Positions 54,768-63,718 of a stretch of DNA of 64,000 nucleotides are shown piece after piece. Numbering within the stretch: position 1 is the stretch's first letter; every line of letters starts with the position of its first letter. The stretch is from DASZIT01 sp963819695 (GTDB lineage: Bacteria; Actinomycetota; Acidimicrobiia; Acidimicrobiales; RAAP-2). The translations under genes and the position numbers were made by a program. The stretch lies in NCBI GenBank assembly GCA_963819695.1, contig CAWFXD010000002.1:558001-622000 (forward strand), written 5' to 3'. A model generated the notes under the pieces. That model saw nothing but the letters and a program-made list of their open reading frames with translations. It was not told the origin of the DNA and did no database searches.

Positions 54768-56296
54768 GCCCGCAGCCGTTCGTAGACGTCGCGTAGCTCC
54801 TGGCGGCGGGCCCGGTCGTTGCCCAGGTTGACCAGTTCGTCGGGGTCCGAATCGTGGTCGTACCACTCGTGGTCGTTGTCGTCGAAGGAGCAGTCGACGT
54901 CGAACAGCTTGGTACCGGGGGACTTCCCCCACAGCCCGGTCGACGGTTTCCCCCCGCCCACCCCGTAGTAGCGGGCGTACTTGGTCCGGCCGTCGAAGAA
55001 GCCGCGCAGCGCGTAGCGCACCTTGTTGAGGTTCTCGGTCTGGGCGGAATCCTGGGCGAAGAGCACATGGTCGCAGACCGACGCCGACGGGTCGGCGAGA
55101 ACCGGGGAGAGGTCGGTTCCCTGGACGGTAGGGCGAATCGCCGACGGCGCCACCCCGGCCAGTGCGCAGATGGTGGCGGCCAGGTCGACGTGGGACCCGA
55201 GGGCGGCGGTGACCGAACCGGGGGTCGTGACCCCGGGGACCTTCACATACAGCGGCACCCGCATGATCTCGTCGTAGACGAACGGGCCCTTGGACCGGAG
55301 CCCGTGGGAGCCGCACATGTCGCCGTGGTCGGAGGTGAAGATGACGATGGTGTCGTCCCACGCCCCCGACTCCTCCAGCGCGGCCAGGACGGTGCCCAGG
55401 TTGCGGTCGGCCAGCTGGTGGAGGTGCACGTAGTAGTCGAGATGGCGTAGCCAGGCGCGTTTGTCGGAGGGGTCGATGTAGCCCCACAGGCCATGCTGCT
55501 GGTCCCAGCGCCACTGCCGGTGGGCCTCGGGCTTGGCGTGGAGGTCGTCGTCGAAGTTGGCCGGCAGGATGTCCACGACTTCGTCGTAGGCATCGGTGTA
55601 GACGGGCAGCGGGTCGTCGTCCTTCCAAGCGGCCGACTCCAGGATGGAGCGCACCCCGGCCACATCGTCGGGATGACGCTCCCGGTAGCCGGGTTGGTCG
55701 ATGGGGAACCACATCACGTCGTGGGGATTCACCAGCGCCACCGTCAGGAACCACGGATCCGGGTCCGGTCGGTCAGCTCCGGAAGCCGGCGCGGCATTGG
55801 CCTGCAACCAGTGGGCGGCGTTGGAGGCGATGATCGGGTCGAAGTGCACCCCGGTACCGGCCCACCCCATGAAGTGGCGGTCGTTGCCGTCCCAGTCGGC
55901 GAAGCCGTACGCCTCCATGTCCGGGGTGGGCGACTGCGACAGGTGCCACTTCCCGATGTAGGACGACCGGTAGCCGGCCCCGTCGAGCAATGACCCGAGG
56001 GTGGGAACCGAGGTGGGCAGCTCGTGGTGCTCGGGCATGATCACGTTGTCGTTGACCCGGTGGCCGGCCAGGTAGCGCCCGGTGAACAGGCTGGCCCGGC
56101 TGGGGGAGCAGGGCGACGAGTGGGTGAAGTAGTTGGTGAACTCCAGCCCCTCGGCGCGGAGGCGGTCCCGCCAGGGCAACGAGGTGCCGGCCGGGAGCCA
56201 CGAGCGTTGGCGCTCCTGGTCGGACACCACCAGCAGGATGTTCGGCCGCCGGGAACCGCTGCCGCCCTGGGGGTCTGGTCCACCGGGAGTGTCCAC
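54722..56296 (-). CDS. type I sulfatase
   Basis: A 524-aa arylsulfatase-family hydrolase. The formylglycine motif is CSPSR (Cys63, S-P-C-S-P-S-R), which requires a formylglycine-generating enzyme; metal ligands include the early VSDQE and ITFT..DHGD segments. No signal peptide, so cytoplasmic. It acts on an unknown sulfate ester. The GTG start at 56296 has GAGGTGA upstream. Divergent from the DUF35/thiolase operon. Confidence 0.88.
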   Translation of the reverse strand: MDTPGGPDPQGGSGSRRPNILLVVSDQERQRSWLPAGTSLPWRDRLRAEGLEFTNYFTHSSPCSPSRASLFTGRYLAGHRVNDNVIMPEHHELPTSVPTLGSLLDGAGYRSSYIGKWHLSQSPTPDMEAYGFADWDGNDRHFMGWAGTGVHFDPIIASNAAHWLQANAAPASGADRPDPDPWFLTVALVNPHDVMWFPIDQPGYRERHPDDVAGVRSILESAAWKDDDPLPVYTDAYDEVVDILPANFDDDLHAKPEAHRQWRWDQQHGLWGYIDPSDKRAWLRHLDYYVHLHQLADRNLGTVLAALEESGAWDDTIVIFTSDHGDMCGSHGLRSKGPFVYDEIMRVPLYVKVPGVTTPGSVTAALGSHVDLAATICALAGVAPSAIRPTVQGTDLSPVLADPSASVCDHVLFAQDSAQTENLNKVRYALRGFFDGRTKYARYYGVGGGKPSTGLWGKSPGTKLFDVDCSFDDNDHEWYDHDSDPDELVNLGNDRARRQELRDVYERLRAYEAESFVSFGAPVG

Positions 56297-56408
56297 GTCA
56301 CCTCGTTTTCGCTCTACGGTCCCGCCGAATTCGGGCGGAGCCCCGTCCGACCTTAGTGGGATCCGGCCGGCCGAACCGGGCCGGGAGCCCCGTGTTGGCG
56401 CACAAAAC

Positions 56409-56422
56409 TGAAATGTGTTCTA
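56409..56422. promoter_or_regulatory. KstR-like operator before the DUF35-thiolase operon
   Basis: TGAAATGTGTTCTA fits the KstR half-palindrome TnnAACnnGTTnnA at seven of eight fixed bases (the C is T). TACTTT, a possible -10 element, overlaps its right edge, so binding would block transcription. KstR controls sterol degradation in mycobacteria and rhodococci. Confidence 0.45.
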
Positions 56423-56467
56423 CTTTTCTGAGTTGACGTTCGACGAGCCATCAGAGGGAGGGGTCGG

Positions 56468-56926
56468 ATGCCCGAGAGCGAAGCGTTGCACGCGAGCCAC
56501 GTCCTCGAATACCCGTATTCACGTTCGGTGGGGCCGGTGATCGGGGCGTTCCTCACCGGTTTGCGGGACGGGAAGCTGACCGGGGTGCGGGGGTCCGGGG
56601 GCTCGGTCATCGTGCCTCCCACCGAGTACGACCCGGCCACCGGTGACGACACCGGCGAGATGGTCGACGTCGGTCCCGGCGGAGTGGTCGAGTCCTGGGC
56701 GTGGGTGTCCGACCCACTGCCCAAACACCCGCTTTCCGAGCCGTTCGCCTGGGCCCTCATCCGGCTGGACGGGGCCGACACCGCCATGCTCCACGCCGTC
56801 GACGCCGGCGGCCCCGACAAGATCGCCACCGGCGACCGGGTCACCGTGCGCTTCCGGCCGGCCGCCGAGCGGATCGGGGCCATGGCCGACATCGAATCCT
56901 TCGTCCCCGAAGGGGGTGGGTCCTGA
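56468..56926 (+). CDS. DUF35 OB-fold acyl-CoA-associated protein (no zinc ribbon)
   Basis: A 152-aa OB-fold DUF35-type protein without the usual zinc-ribbon cysteines (GVRGSGGSVIVPP takes their place). The OB segment runs VESWAWVSDPLPKHPLSEPFAWALIRLDGAD, then ITGDRVTVRFRP-like. DUF35 proteins are partners of thiolase-fold Ltp enzymes. ATG 56468 has AGGGAGGGG upstream and the stop overlaps the next ATG (TGATG). First gene of a four-gene operon. Confidence 0.8.
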   Translation: MPESEALHASHVLEYPYSRSVGPVIGAFLTGLRDGKLTGVRGSGGSVIVPPTEYDPATGDDTGEMVDVGPGGVVESWAWVSDPLPKHPLSEPFAWALIRLDGADTAMLHAVDAGGPDKIATGDRVTVRFRPAAERIGAMADIESFVPEGGGS

Positions 56927-57438
56927 TGGCGGAAGAGACCACCACCGATGAGTTGGGCCCGGTGACCACGCTGGCCACCCCCATTCGCCTCGACTTCGAG
57001 TTCACCCCGGGGATCGCCCTCTCCCGCTTCCTCCGCGGCCTGGAGCGGGGCAAGTTCATCGGCCAGCGGTGCCCGAAGTGCGGCAAGGTCTACGTCCCGT
57101 CCCGGGGCTCCTGTCCCACCGACGGGGTGCCGACCACCGAGGAAGTCGAGTTGGGCAACGCCGGCACCGTCACCACCTACTGCGTGGTCAACGTGCCCTT
57201 CGCCGGCCAGTCCATCGAGATCCCCTACATCTGTGCCCAGGTCCTGCTCGACGGGGCCAACCTCTCGTTCATGGGTCTCATCCAGGAGATCCCCACCGAC
57301 GAGATCCGCATGGGCATGCGGGTCGAGGCCGTCTGGGTGGACCCGGAGGAGTTGACCCCGACCCTGGCCTCGGTCAAGTACTTCCGCCCCAACGGGGAGC
57401 CGGATGCCGACTACGAGACCTACAAGGAGTACCTGTGA
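56926..57438 (+). CDS. DUF35 zinc-ribbon/OB-fold protein
   Basis: A 170-aa protein with a rubredoxin-like zinc ribbon: CPKC at 49-52, then Cys63 in SCPTD, with Asp in place of the expected fourth Cys. An OB fold follows (TVTTYCVVNVPFAGQSIEIPYICAQV). Like ChsH2-type partners, it probably binds an acyl-CoA thioester with the thiolase-like proteins encoded next. Start overlaps the previous gene; stop overlaps GTG of the next (GTGA). Confidence 0.87.
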   Translation: MAEETTTDELGPVTTLATPIRLDFEFTPGIALSRFLRGLERGKFIGQRCPKCGKVYVPSRGSCPTDGVPTTEEVELGNAGTVTTYCVVNVPFAGQSIEIPYICAQVLLDGANLSFMGLIQEIPTDEIRMGMRVEAVWVDPEELTPTLASVKYFRPNGEPDADYETYKEYL

Positions 57439-58523
57439 GCGCCGCCAACGCCAGCCAGCCGGTGCGTCGGCCGGTGTCGATCGCCTCGTTCGCCCAGTCC
57501 GACAACGTGCGCCGGGAGAACGAGCGCAACGAGGTCGAGATGCTGCAGCCGGTGGTGGCCGAGGTGTTCGCCAACATCGGGATCAACAAGGACGACATCG
57601 ACTTCATCTGCTCGGGGTCGACCGACTATCTGATCGGTGGCCCTTTCAGTTTCGTGACCGCGCTCGACGCCGTCGGGGTGTGGCCGCCCCGGGCCGAGAG
57701 CCATGTCGAGATGGACGGGGCCTGGGCGCTGTACGAGGCCTGGGTCCTGCTGCAGGAGGGAGAGATCGATACCGCTCTGGTCTATTCGTTCGGCCGCTCG
57801 TCGCCGGGGAACCTCCGCGAGATACTGGCCCTCCAGCTCGACCCGTACTACCTGGCCCCGCTGTGGCCCGACCCGGTGAGCCTGGCCGCCCTCCAGGCCC
57901 GGGCGCTGCTCGACGCCGGCCGGGCCACCGAGGAGGACTTCGCGGCCATCGCCGCCCGGAGCCGCAAGGACGCGCTGGGCAACCCCAAGGCGCAGGTGGC
58001 CAACGACATCTCCGCCGAGGCGCTGATGAAGGACGACTACGTGGTGTCCCCGCTTCGGCGCCACGCGCTGCCGCCGATCACCGACGGGGCTGCCGCCATG
58101 GTGCTGGCCGCCGGTGACAAGGCCCGGGAGTGGTCGGACACCCCGGTGTGGATCTCCGGCTTCGACCATCGCATCGAGACCCATTCGCTGGGGGCCCGGG
58201 ACCTGACCTCGTCGCCCTCGACGGCCAAGGCCGGCGAGGTCGCCGGGGTGGCCGACGGCGCCATCGACGTGGCCGAGCTCCATGCCCCCTACGCCCATCA
58301 GGAGATCATCCTCAAAGCCGCGCTGGGCCTGGGCGACGGCGTCAGCATCAACCCGTCGGGCGGGGCCCTGGCCGCCAACCCGATGATGTCGGCCGGCCTC
58401 ATCCGGATCGGCGAGGCCGCCGCCCGGATCGCCTCCGGAGAGGCCGGGCGGGCGGTGGCCCACGCCACCTCCGGGCCGTGCCTGCAACAGAACCTCGTCT
58501 GCGTGCTGGAGGGTGGTGAGTGA
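57435..58523 (+). CDS. thiolase-fold lipid-transfer protein, no active-site Cys in the nucleophile position
   Basis: A 362-aa thiolase-fold protein of the SCP-x/Ltp type. Segment VEMDGAWALYEAWVLL is in the place of the usual catalytic Cys motif and has no Cys, so it is unlikely to be a normal thiolase; a retro-aldolase of the Ltp2/Ltp4 type fits. GISINPSGGALAANPMMSAGLIRIGEAA is the late conserved block. GTG 57435 overlaps the previous stop; the stop overlaps the next start. It probably forms a complex with the DUF35 proteins. Confidence 0.85.
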   Translation: MSAANASQPVRRPVSIASFAQSDNVRRENERNEVEMLQPVVAEVFANIGINKDDIDFICSGSTDYLIGGPFSFVTALDAVGVWPPRAESHVEMDGAWALYEAWVLLQEGEIDTALVYSFGRSSPGNLREILALQLDPYYLAPLWPDPVSLAALQARALLDAGRATEEDFAAIAARSRKDALGNPKAQVANDISAEALMKDDYVVSPLRRHALPPITDGAAAMVLAAGDKAREWSDTPVWISGFDHRIETHSLGARDLTSSPSTAKAGEVAGVADGAIDVAELHAPYAHQEIILKAALGLGDGVSINPSGGALAANPMMSAGLIRIGEAAARIASGEAGRAVAHATSGPCLQQNLVCVLEGGE

Positions 58524-59677
58524 TGGCTGAACGCTGTGCAGTGATCGGGGTGGGGCAGACCCACCACAAGGCCAAGCGGGATGACATCTCCATCGCCGGC
58601 ATGGTCCGGGAAGCCGCCAAGATGGCCCTGGCCGACGCCGACCTCACCTGGTCGGACATCGATGCGGTGGTGATCGGCAAGGCCCCCGACATGTTCGAGG
58701 GATCCATGATGCCGGAGCTGTACCTGGCCCCGGCCCTCGGGGCGGTGGGCAAGCCGATGTTCCGGGTCCACACCGCCGGGTCGGTGGGAGGGTCCACCTC
58801 ATTGGTGGCCGCCCACCTCATCTCCGCCGGGATCCACAAGCGGGTGCTGACCGTCGCCTACGAGAAGCAGTCGGACTCCGACGCCATGTGGGCACTGTCG
58901 GTGCCCCAGCCGTTCGCGGCTCCGCTGCTGGCCGGAGCCGGCGGGTACTTCGCCCCCCACATCCGGGCCTACATGCGACGCTCCGGCGCACCCGAGTACA
59001 TCGGGCGGATGGTGGCGGTCAAGGACCGGCTCAACGCTCTCCGGAACCCCTACGCCCACCTCCACCTTCCCGACATCGACATGAAGACCGTCGAGGAGTC
59101 GATGATGCTGTGGGACCCGCTCCGCTATCTCGAGGCCTGTCCGTCGTCGGACGGCGCCGCCGCCATGGTGCTGGCCGCCGAGGACTCGGTGTCCGGGGGC
59201 TATCCGCCGGCCTGGATCCATGGCATGGCCATGCGGTCGGAGCCCACCATGTTCGCCGGCCGGGATCAGGTGAATCCCCAAGCCGGCCGGGACTGTTCGG
59301 CCGACGTCTATGCCCAGGCGGGGATCACCAACCCCCGGGCGGAGATCGACGTCGCCGAGGTCTATGTCCCGTTCAGCTGGTACGAGCCGATGTGGCTGGA
59401 GAACCTCGGCTTCTGCGACCTGGGCGACGGGTGGAAGCTCACCGAAGCCGGGGCCACCGCTTTTGACGGCGACATCCCCTGGAACACCTCAGGCGGGGTG
59501 CTCTCGTCCAACCCGATCGGCGCCTCGGGGATGCTGCGCTTCCTCGAAGTCGCCATGCAGGTGCGGGGCCAGGCCGGCGAGCACCAGGTCGACGGTGTGA
59601 ACCGGGCCCTCGGCCAGGCCTACGGCGGCGGCTCCCAGTTCTTCGCCATGTGGGTGCTCGGGGCCGACAAGCCCTAA
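58523..59677 (+). CDS. thiolase-fold lipid-transfer protein, second paralogue
   Basis: A 384-aa Ltp-type thiolase-fold protein. The nucleophile position reads VHTAGSVGGSTSLVAAHL, again without Cys; the C-terminal block SSNPIGASGMLRFLEVAMQVRGQAGEHQVDG is typical. ATG 58523 is the start (GTG 58520 is an alternative); the preceding stop overlaps. With its neighbour it is a heteromeric pair such as Ltp3/Ltp4. The stop overlaps the convergent phosphatase gene by 4 nt. Confidence 0.85.
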   Translation: MAERCAVIGVGQTHHKAKRDDISIAGMVREAAKMALADADLTWSDIDAVVIGKAPDMFEGSMMPELYLAPALGAVGKPMFRVHTAGSVGGSTSLVAAHLISAGIHKRVLTVAYEKQSDSDAMWALSVPQPFAAPLLAGAGGYFAPHIRAYMRRSGAPEYIGRMVAVKDRLNALRNPYAHLHLPDIDMKTVEESMMLWDPLRYLEACPSSDGAAAMVLAAEDSVSGGYPPAWIHGMAMRSEPTMFAGRDQVNPQAGRDCSADVYAQAGITNPRAEIDVAEVYVPFSWYEPMWLENLGFCDLGDGWKLTEAGATAFDGDIPWNTSGGVLSSNPIGASGMLRFLEVAMQVRGQAGEHQVDGVNRALGQAYGGGSQFFAMWVLGADKP

Positions 59678-60917
59678 CCGAAGACGTCCTTCCCGAAGGT
59701 CGCGCTCGCGGTCTTGGCCTGGCCGAGCCGGGCCAGGCCGAACAGGTCCTCGATGGTGGCCAGCGACGAGTAGTGGTTGTAGGGCACGGTGCTGATGGTG
59801 CCGGGGTGGATGAACGGCGAGATGAGCACGGTGCCGGTACGGCCCCCACCCGGGCCGCTGATCCCGGGTTGTGCCGCCGCCGGGCCCGCGACCTCCCCGC
59901 AGCAGGCGGTGGCGTCGCCGACGTCGGACTCGTCGAAGGTGATCTCCAACAATCCGTCCTTCTTGAAGGCGGGGGAGTTGGTGATCAGTGGCACCCACTG
60001 CTGGAGGAAGGCGTCGACGTTGGCCAGCTGCGTTGCCTGACCCGTCTGGTTCACGCAGGTGGTGTCGTGGCCGTCATTGCAGAGGTTGGGGGTGATGAAG
60101 CTGAAGTTGGGCGTCGACGACACCGATTGCAGGTCCTTCTGCAAGCCGGTGGTGCCGGCCGGCGTCCCCGACGGCAGGGCCCCGGTGGTGGTGCCGAGGG
60201 GGACCACATGGGAACTGCACTGGGCGGCGTTGTCGATGATCGAGTGGAAATAGACGAACGGGTCGTGCCGGGTGGCGTAGCCGTCACCCGGCACCGCCGC
60301 CTGGGTGTGGTCGGCGGATCCGACCGCGGGGTGGCCGCAGGTCGTCGACTTCCCGGGTGGCGAGGTTGCCCATGTCCTCCATGTACCCCTTCCAGGTGAG
60401 CCCGGCGGTCGTCAGCTGGTTGGCCACGGTGGGCACCGAGGCGGGGAAGACGCACCCGGAGCCGGAGATCTGACCGTTGGCGTCGAACGTGGCGGTGGCG
60501 GGGAAGTCGGCGAAGGTCTGGCAGTCGGCCTGGTTGGAGGGGTTCGGGGCCTGACCGGACACGAAGGAGATGTAGTTGTCGTTGGAGAAGTGCCCGGTGC
60601 CGTAATAGTTGGACAACAGGGCGCCCTTGGCCGGAAGGGTGGTGGCCAGGTAGGGGTCGGAGGTCGGGTTGCCGAAGGTGGCCGGGTAACCCTCGTTCTC
60701 CAGAACGATCACGAACACGTGACGGATGCCGGGCAGCCCGGTGCCCGACCCGGTGGTCGAGGTGGACCCACCGGCGGACGTGGTGGTGGTCGGTCGACGA
60801 TGACGAGGATCCCGAGGAGCAGGCGGTCAGCGCCACCGCCACCGCCACCAGGATGGCTCCCGCGATTCGGTGGGGGCGGGGACGATGGGCAGTCGCTCGG
60901 GAGGGGCGGGCGGTCAT
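59674..60917 (-). CDS. secreted phosphoesterase/acid phosphatase, two frame breaks
   Basis: About 412 aa if repaired; PF04185-type phosphoesterase/acid phosphatase. ATG 60917 begins a basic signal peptide and lipobox (VAVALTACSS). The frame shifts near 60790 (Thr/Ser/Gly-rich linker) to the catalytic block FVIVLENEGYPATF and GHFSNDNYISFVSGQ. It shifts again near 60350 to the block ATRHDPFVYFHSIID, then ITFDESDVGDA and LISPFIHPGTI. Both shifts are single-base-like. Exported lipoprotein expected. Confidence 0.82.
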
Positions 60918-61024
60918 GGCGGGAGTGGTCACGCCATGAGTTCTAGCCGAAACTGGCGGATTGCCGGGTAGTGATGACGCGGGCCGATACACTCGGATCC
61001 GTTCGCCGAGCTCCGGAGGGTCAC

Positions 61025-61222
61025 ATGAAGGTTGTCGTCGACTATGACGAGTGCGCCAGCAACGCCGTCTGCATGGGAATCGCCCCCGAGGTGTTCGAGG
61101 TGAGGGATGACGGGTTCCTCTACGTGCTGAACGAGCACCCCGGCGCCGAGCTGGAGGAAAAGGTTCGCCAAGCGGCCAACGGCTGTCCGACCGGGGCCAT
61201 CACCATCGTCGAGGACGAGTAA
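61025..61222 (+). CDS. three-cysteine ferredoxin (P450 partner type)
   Basis: A 65-aa ferredoxin with C10-x5-C16 and C54-P, the CxxxxxC...CP pattern. The fourth position of the cluster motif (CASNAVC, residue 13) is Asn rather than Cys. Related actinobacterial ferredoxins hold a 3Fe-4S or unusual 4Fe-4S cluster and feed electrons to P450s such as that at 3328. ATG 61025 follows GGAGG by 5 nt; TACACT (60988-60993) may be the -10. The gltX start lies 7 nt after its stop. Confidence 0.9.
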   Translation: MKVVVDYDECASNAVCMGIAPEVFEVRDDGFLYVLNEHPGAELEEKVRQAANGCPTGAITIVEDE

Positions 61223-61229
61223 GCCCGGC

Positions 61230-62714
61230 GTGCCCGGGGACTTTCCCAGAGTTCGCTTCGCCCCGTCGCCAACCGGCTTCTTCCACGTAGGCAGCGCCCG
61301 AACCGCGCTGTTCAACTGGCTGGTCGCCCGCCAGTCGGGCGGAACCTTCGTGCTCCGTATCGAGGACACCGACACCGAGCGCAACCGCGAGGAGTGGGTG
61401 GACGGGATCGTGACGGCCATGCACTGGCTGTCGATGGACCCCGACGAAGGTCCCTACCACCAGTCCGGGCGGACCGAACGGTACAACCAGGCGGTCGACG
61501 CCCTCTGGGACGGCGGGTTTCTCTACGCCTGCGACTGCACCCGGGAGGAGATCGACGCCCGCAACCAGGCCGCCGGGATCCTGACCCCGGGCTACGACGG
61601 CTACTGCCGGGATCGGAACCTGCCACGCGGGGACGGCCGGGCCCTGCGGTTCCGGACCCCCGACACCGGGATCACCACGGTGGTCGACGTGATCCGGGGA
61701 GACGTCGAGTTCCCCAACTCCGCCATGGACGACTTCGTGGCGGTGAAGGGCTCGGGGGCCCCGCTCTTCGTGCTGGCCAACGTGGTGGACGACATCGACA
61801 TGAGGATCTCCCAGGTGATCCGGGGCGAGGACCTGCTGCCCACCACCCCCAAGAACATCCTGATGTGGGAGGCGCTGGCCTCCATGGATTGGATCACCGA
61901 CGGAATCGCCGGGGCGGAGCCCGAGCCGGTCCCGGCCCTTCCGGTCTTCGCCCATCTGCCCATGTTGGTCAACGAGCAGCGGAAGAAGCTGTCCAAGCGG
62001 CGTGACCCGGTGGCGGTCGAGTCCTACCGCGACCAGGGGTATCTGCCGGCCGCGTTCGTGAACTACCTGGCCCTGCTGGGTTGGAGCCCGCCCGGCGGCG
62101 AGGAGATCTTCGACATCGACCAACTGGTGGGATGGTTCGACCTCGAACACGTCAACCATTCGCCGGCGTTCTTCGACGTGGTCAAGCTCACCCATATCAA
62201 CGGCGAGTACATCCGGGCCATGTCGGTGGACACGTTCATCGACGCCTGCGAACCGTGGCTGACCGGCGAGTCGGCGCCGTGGCCGGATGGCGCCTTCGAC
62301 GCCGACGTGTTCCGTCGGCTGGCCCCGCTGGTCCAGGAGCGGGTGGCGGTTCTCGGTGAGGTGCCGGCCATGGTCGACTTCATGTTCCTCGACCCAGCCG
62401 CCATCGAGGAGGACGCCTGGGCCCGGGCGATTGCCGGGGACGATATGGCCGAGACCATCCTGGTGGCGGCAGTGGCTGCCTATCAGGGATTGGCCCTGAG
62501 CGACTGGACCGCCGAGAACCTGCACGCCGCCACCTTGGCGGTAGGGGAAGGGGTGGGTCGCAAATTGGGCAAGGCCCAGGCGCCGATCCGGGTGGCCATC
62601 ACCGGGAAGCGGGTGGGGCCGCCCTTGTTCGAAGCTCTCGAGGTACTGGGACCGGAAAAGGTGCTGGACCGGCTGAGCTCGGCGCTGGAGCGGCTCCGGG
62701 CGGAGAAAACCTAG
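61230..62714 (+). CDS. gltX: glutamyl-tRNA synthetase
   Basis: A 494-aa class I synthetase: HIGH-like PSPTGFFHVGSART, the zinc-less segment near 100, KLSKRR in the KMSKS position, and a C-terminal anticodon-binding helical domain. It charges tRNA-Glu and, in Actinobacteria that use GatCAB, also tRNA-Gln; both tRNA genes lie 700-900 nt downstream. GTG 61230 is the start. Co-transcribed with the ferredoxin gene and the YdcF-like gene (3-nt gap). Confidence 0.95.
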   Translation: MPGDFPRVRFAPSPTGFFHVGSARTALFNWLVARQSGGTFVLRIEDTDTERNREEWVDGIVTAMHWLSMDPDEGPYHQSGRTERYNQAVDALWDGGFLYACDCTREEIDARNQAAGILTPGYDGYCRDRNLPRGDGRALRFRTPDTGITTVVDVIRGDVEFPNSAMDDFVAVKGSGAPLFVLANVVDDIDMRISQVIRGEDLLPTTPKNILMWEALASMDWITDGIAGAEPEPVPALPVFAHLPMLVNEQRKKLSKRRDPVAVESYRDQGYLPAAFVNYLALLGWSPPGGEEIFDIDQLVGWFDLEHVNHSPAFFDVVKLTHINGEYIRAMSVDTFIDACEPWLTGESAPWPDGAFDADVFRRLAPLVQERVAVLGEVPAMVDFMFLDPAAIEEDAWARAIAGDDMAETILVAAVAAYQGLALSDWTAENLHAATLAVGEGVGRKLGKAQAPIRVAITGKRVGPPLFEALEVLGPEKVLDRLSSALERLRAEKT

Positions 62715-62717
62715 CCA

Positions 62718-63365
62718 GTGGGCCTTCTCGCCACGTTCGCCGGGCTACGGCTGGTGCGGTTGATCTTCCGGATAGTCCTGTTGTTGGTGGCCGCAATGGT
62801 CGTCTACCTGGCGGTGACGGCCGTCCAGGTGTATCTGACCGGTCGCCGCTACCAACCGCACGCGGCGGGGGCCATCGTGGTGATGGGCGCCGCCCAGTAC
62901 AACGGAGTCCCATCGCCCGATCTGCAGGCGCGGTTGAATGAGGCCAAGCTCCTGTGGCAACACCGGTACGCCACCAACATCGTGGTCACCGGATCCAAGG
63001 AGCCCGGCGATATCTTCACCGAGGCCGAGGCGTCGGCCCGGTACCTGGTTGCCAACGGAGTCCCCGGTCGGGACATCTATCAGGTGGGAGGACGGGACTC
63101 CTGGGAGAACCTGGCGGACGCCTCGCGGGTGCTGCTGGCCCACGGCGACAAGAGCATCCTGGTGGTGACGGACAGTTTCCACGAAGCCCGATGCCTGGCC
63201 ATCGCCTCCTCGGTGGGGCTCACTGCCTCGGCGACTCCCACCCAGACCTCCCCCATCAAAGGCTGGTCGACGGTCCCGTACTACGCCAAGGAGACGGTGG
63301 GGGTGGGGTTGGGCCGGATCATCGGGTTCAACCATCTGACCTCGCTCCACTCGTCGCTCGGCTGA
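62718..63365 (+). CDS. YdcF/SanA-like membrane protein (DUF218)
   Basis: A 215-aa protein with an N-terminal membrane helix (about 12-38) and a DUF218 domain: GAIVVMGAAQYNGVPS, VVTGSKEPGDIFTEAE and LVVTDSFHEARCLAIA. This family (ElyC, SanA, YdcF) supports envelope integrity or binds S-adenosylmethionine; no enzyme activity is certain. GTG 62718 is 3 nt after gltX, so it is part of that operon. Confidence 0.85.
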   Translation: MGLLATFAGLRLVRLIFRIVLLLVAAMVVYLAVTAVQVYLTGRRYQPHAAGAIVVMGAAQYNGVPSPDLQARLNEAKLLWQHRYATNIVVTGSKEPGDIFTEAEASARYLVANGVPGRDIYQVGGRDSWENLADASRVLLAHGDKSILVVTDSFHEARCLAIASSVGLTASATPTQTSPIKGWSTVPYYAKETVGVGLGRIIGFNHLTSLHSSLG

Positions 63366-63450
63366 CCCCGGCCCGGGCCGAGACAGAGATCGTTGAGCTG
63401 GGACCATTCCCGGTGAAGGCCGGCGTCGGCTAAATTGGCGGTTCGCCCAT

Positions 63451-63522
63451 TCGGGGGTGGCGCAACTGGCAGCGCGCATGATTCTGGTTCATGAGGTTGG
63501 AGGTTCGAGCCCTCCCCCCCGA
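63451..63522 (+). tRNA. tRNA-Gln (anticodon CTG), acceptor stem one base short
   Basis: D stem GCGC/GCGC, anticodon stem CATGA/TCATG with loop TTCTGGT (anticodon CTG), T arm GGAGG-TTCGAGC-CCTCC. The 5' acceptor strand TCGGGGG should face seven nt, but only CCCCGA precedes the discriminator G, so one C of a long C run is missing. This is probably a homopolymer error. No genomic CCA. Confidence 0.85.
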
Positions 63523-63603
63523 GCGCTTGCGACGTCCCGCCATGGGCGCCGTGGCAGCATCACCATGCATCACCAATCTGCCTCGGGAGGGGCAGCGTGG
63601 CAC

Positions 63604-63676
63604 GGTCCCATCGTCTAGAGGCCTAGGACATCACCCTCTCAAGGTGGAGACACGGGTTCAAATCCCGTTGGGACTG
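63604..63676 (+). tRNA. tRNA-Glu (anticodon CTC)
   Basis: Acceptor GGTCCCA/TGGGACT (terminal G-T pair), D stem GTCT/GGAC, anticodon loop CTCTCAA (anticodon CTC), T arm ACGGG-TTCAAAT-CCCGT, discriminator G, no genomic CCA. The order gltX, tRNA-Gln, tRNA-Glu is conserved in Actinobacteria. Confidence 0.93.
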
Positions 63677-63718
63677 CGAGCAAAGATACAGGTCGAAGTC
63701 GTGAGTGTCGCTGGGGAC

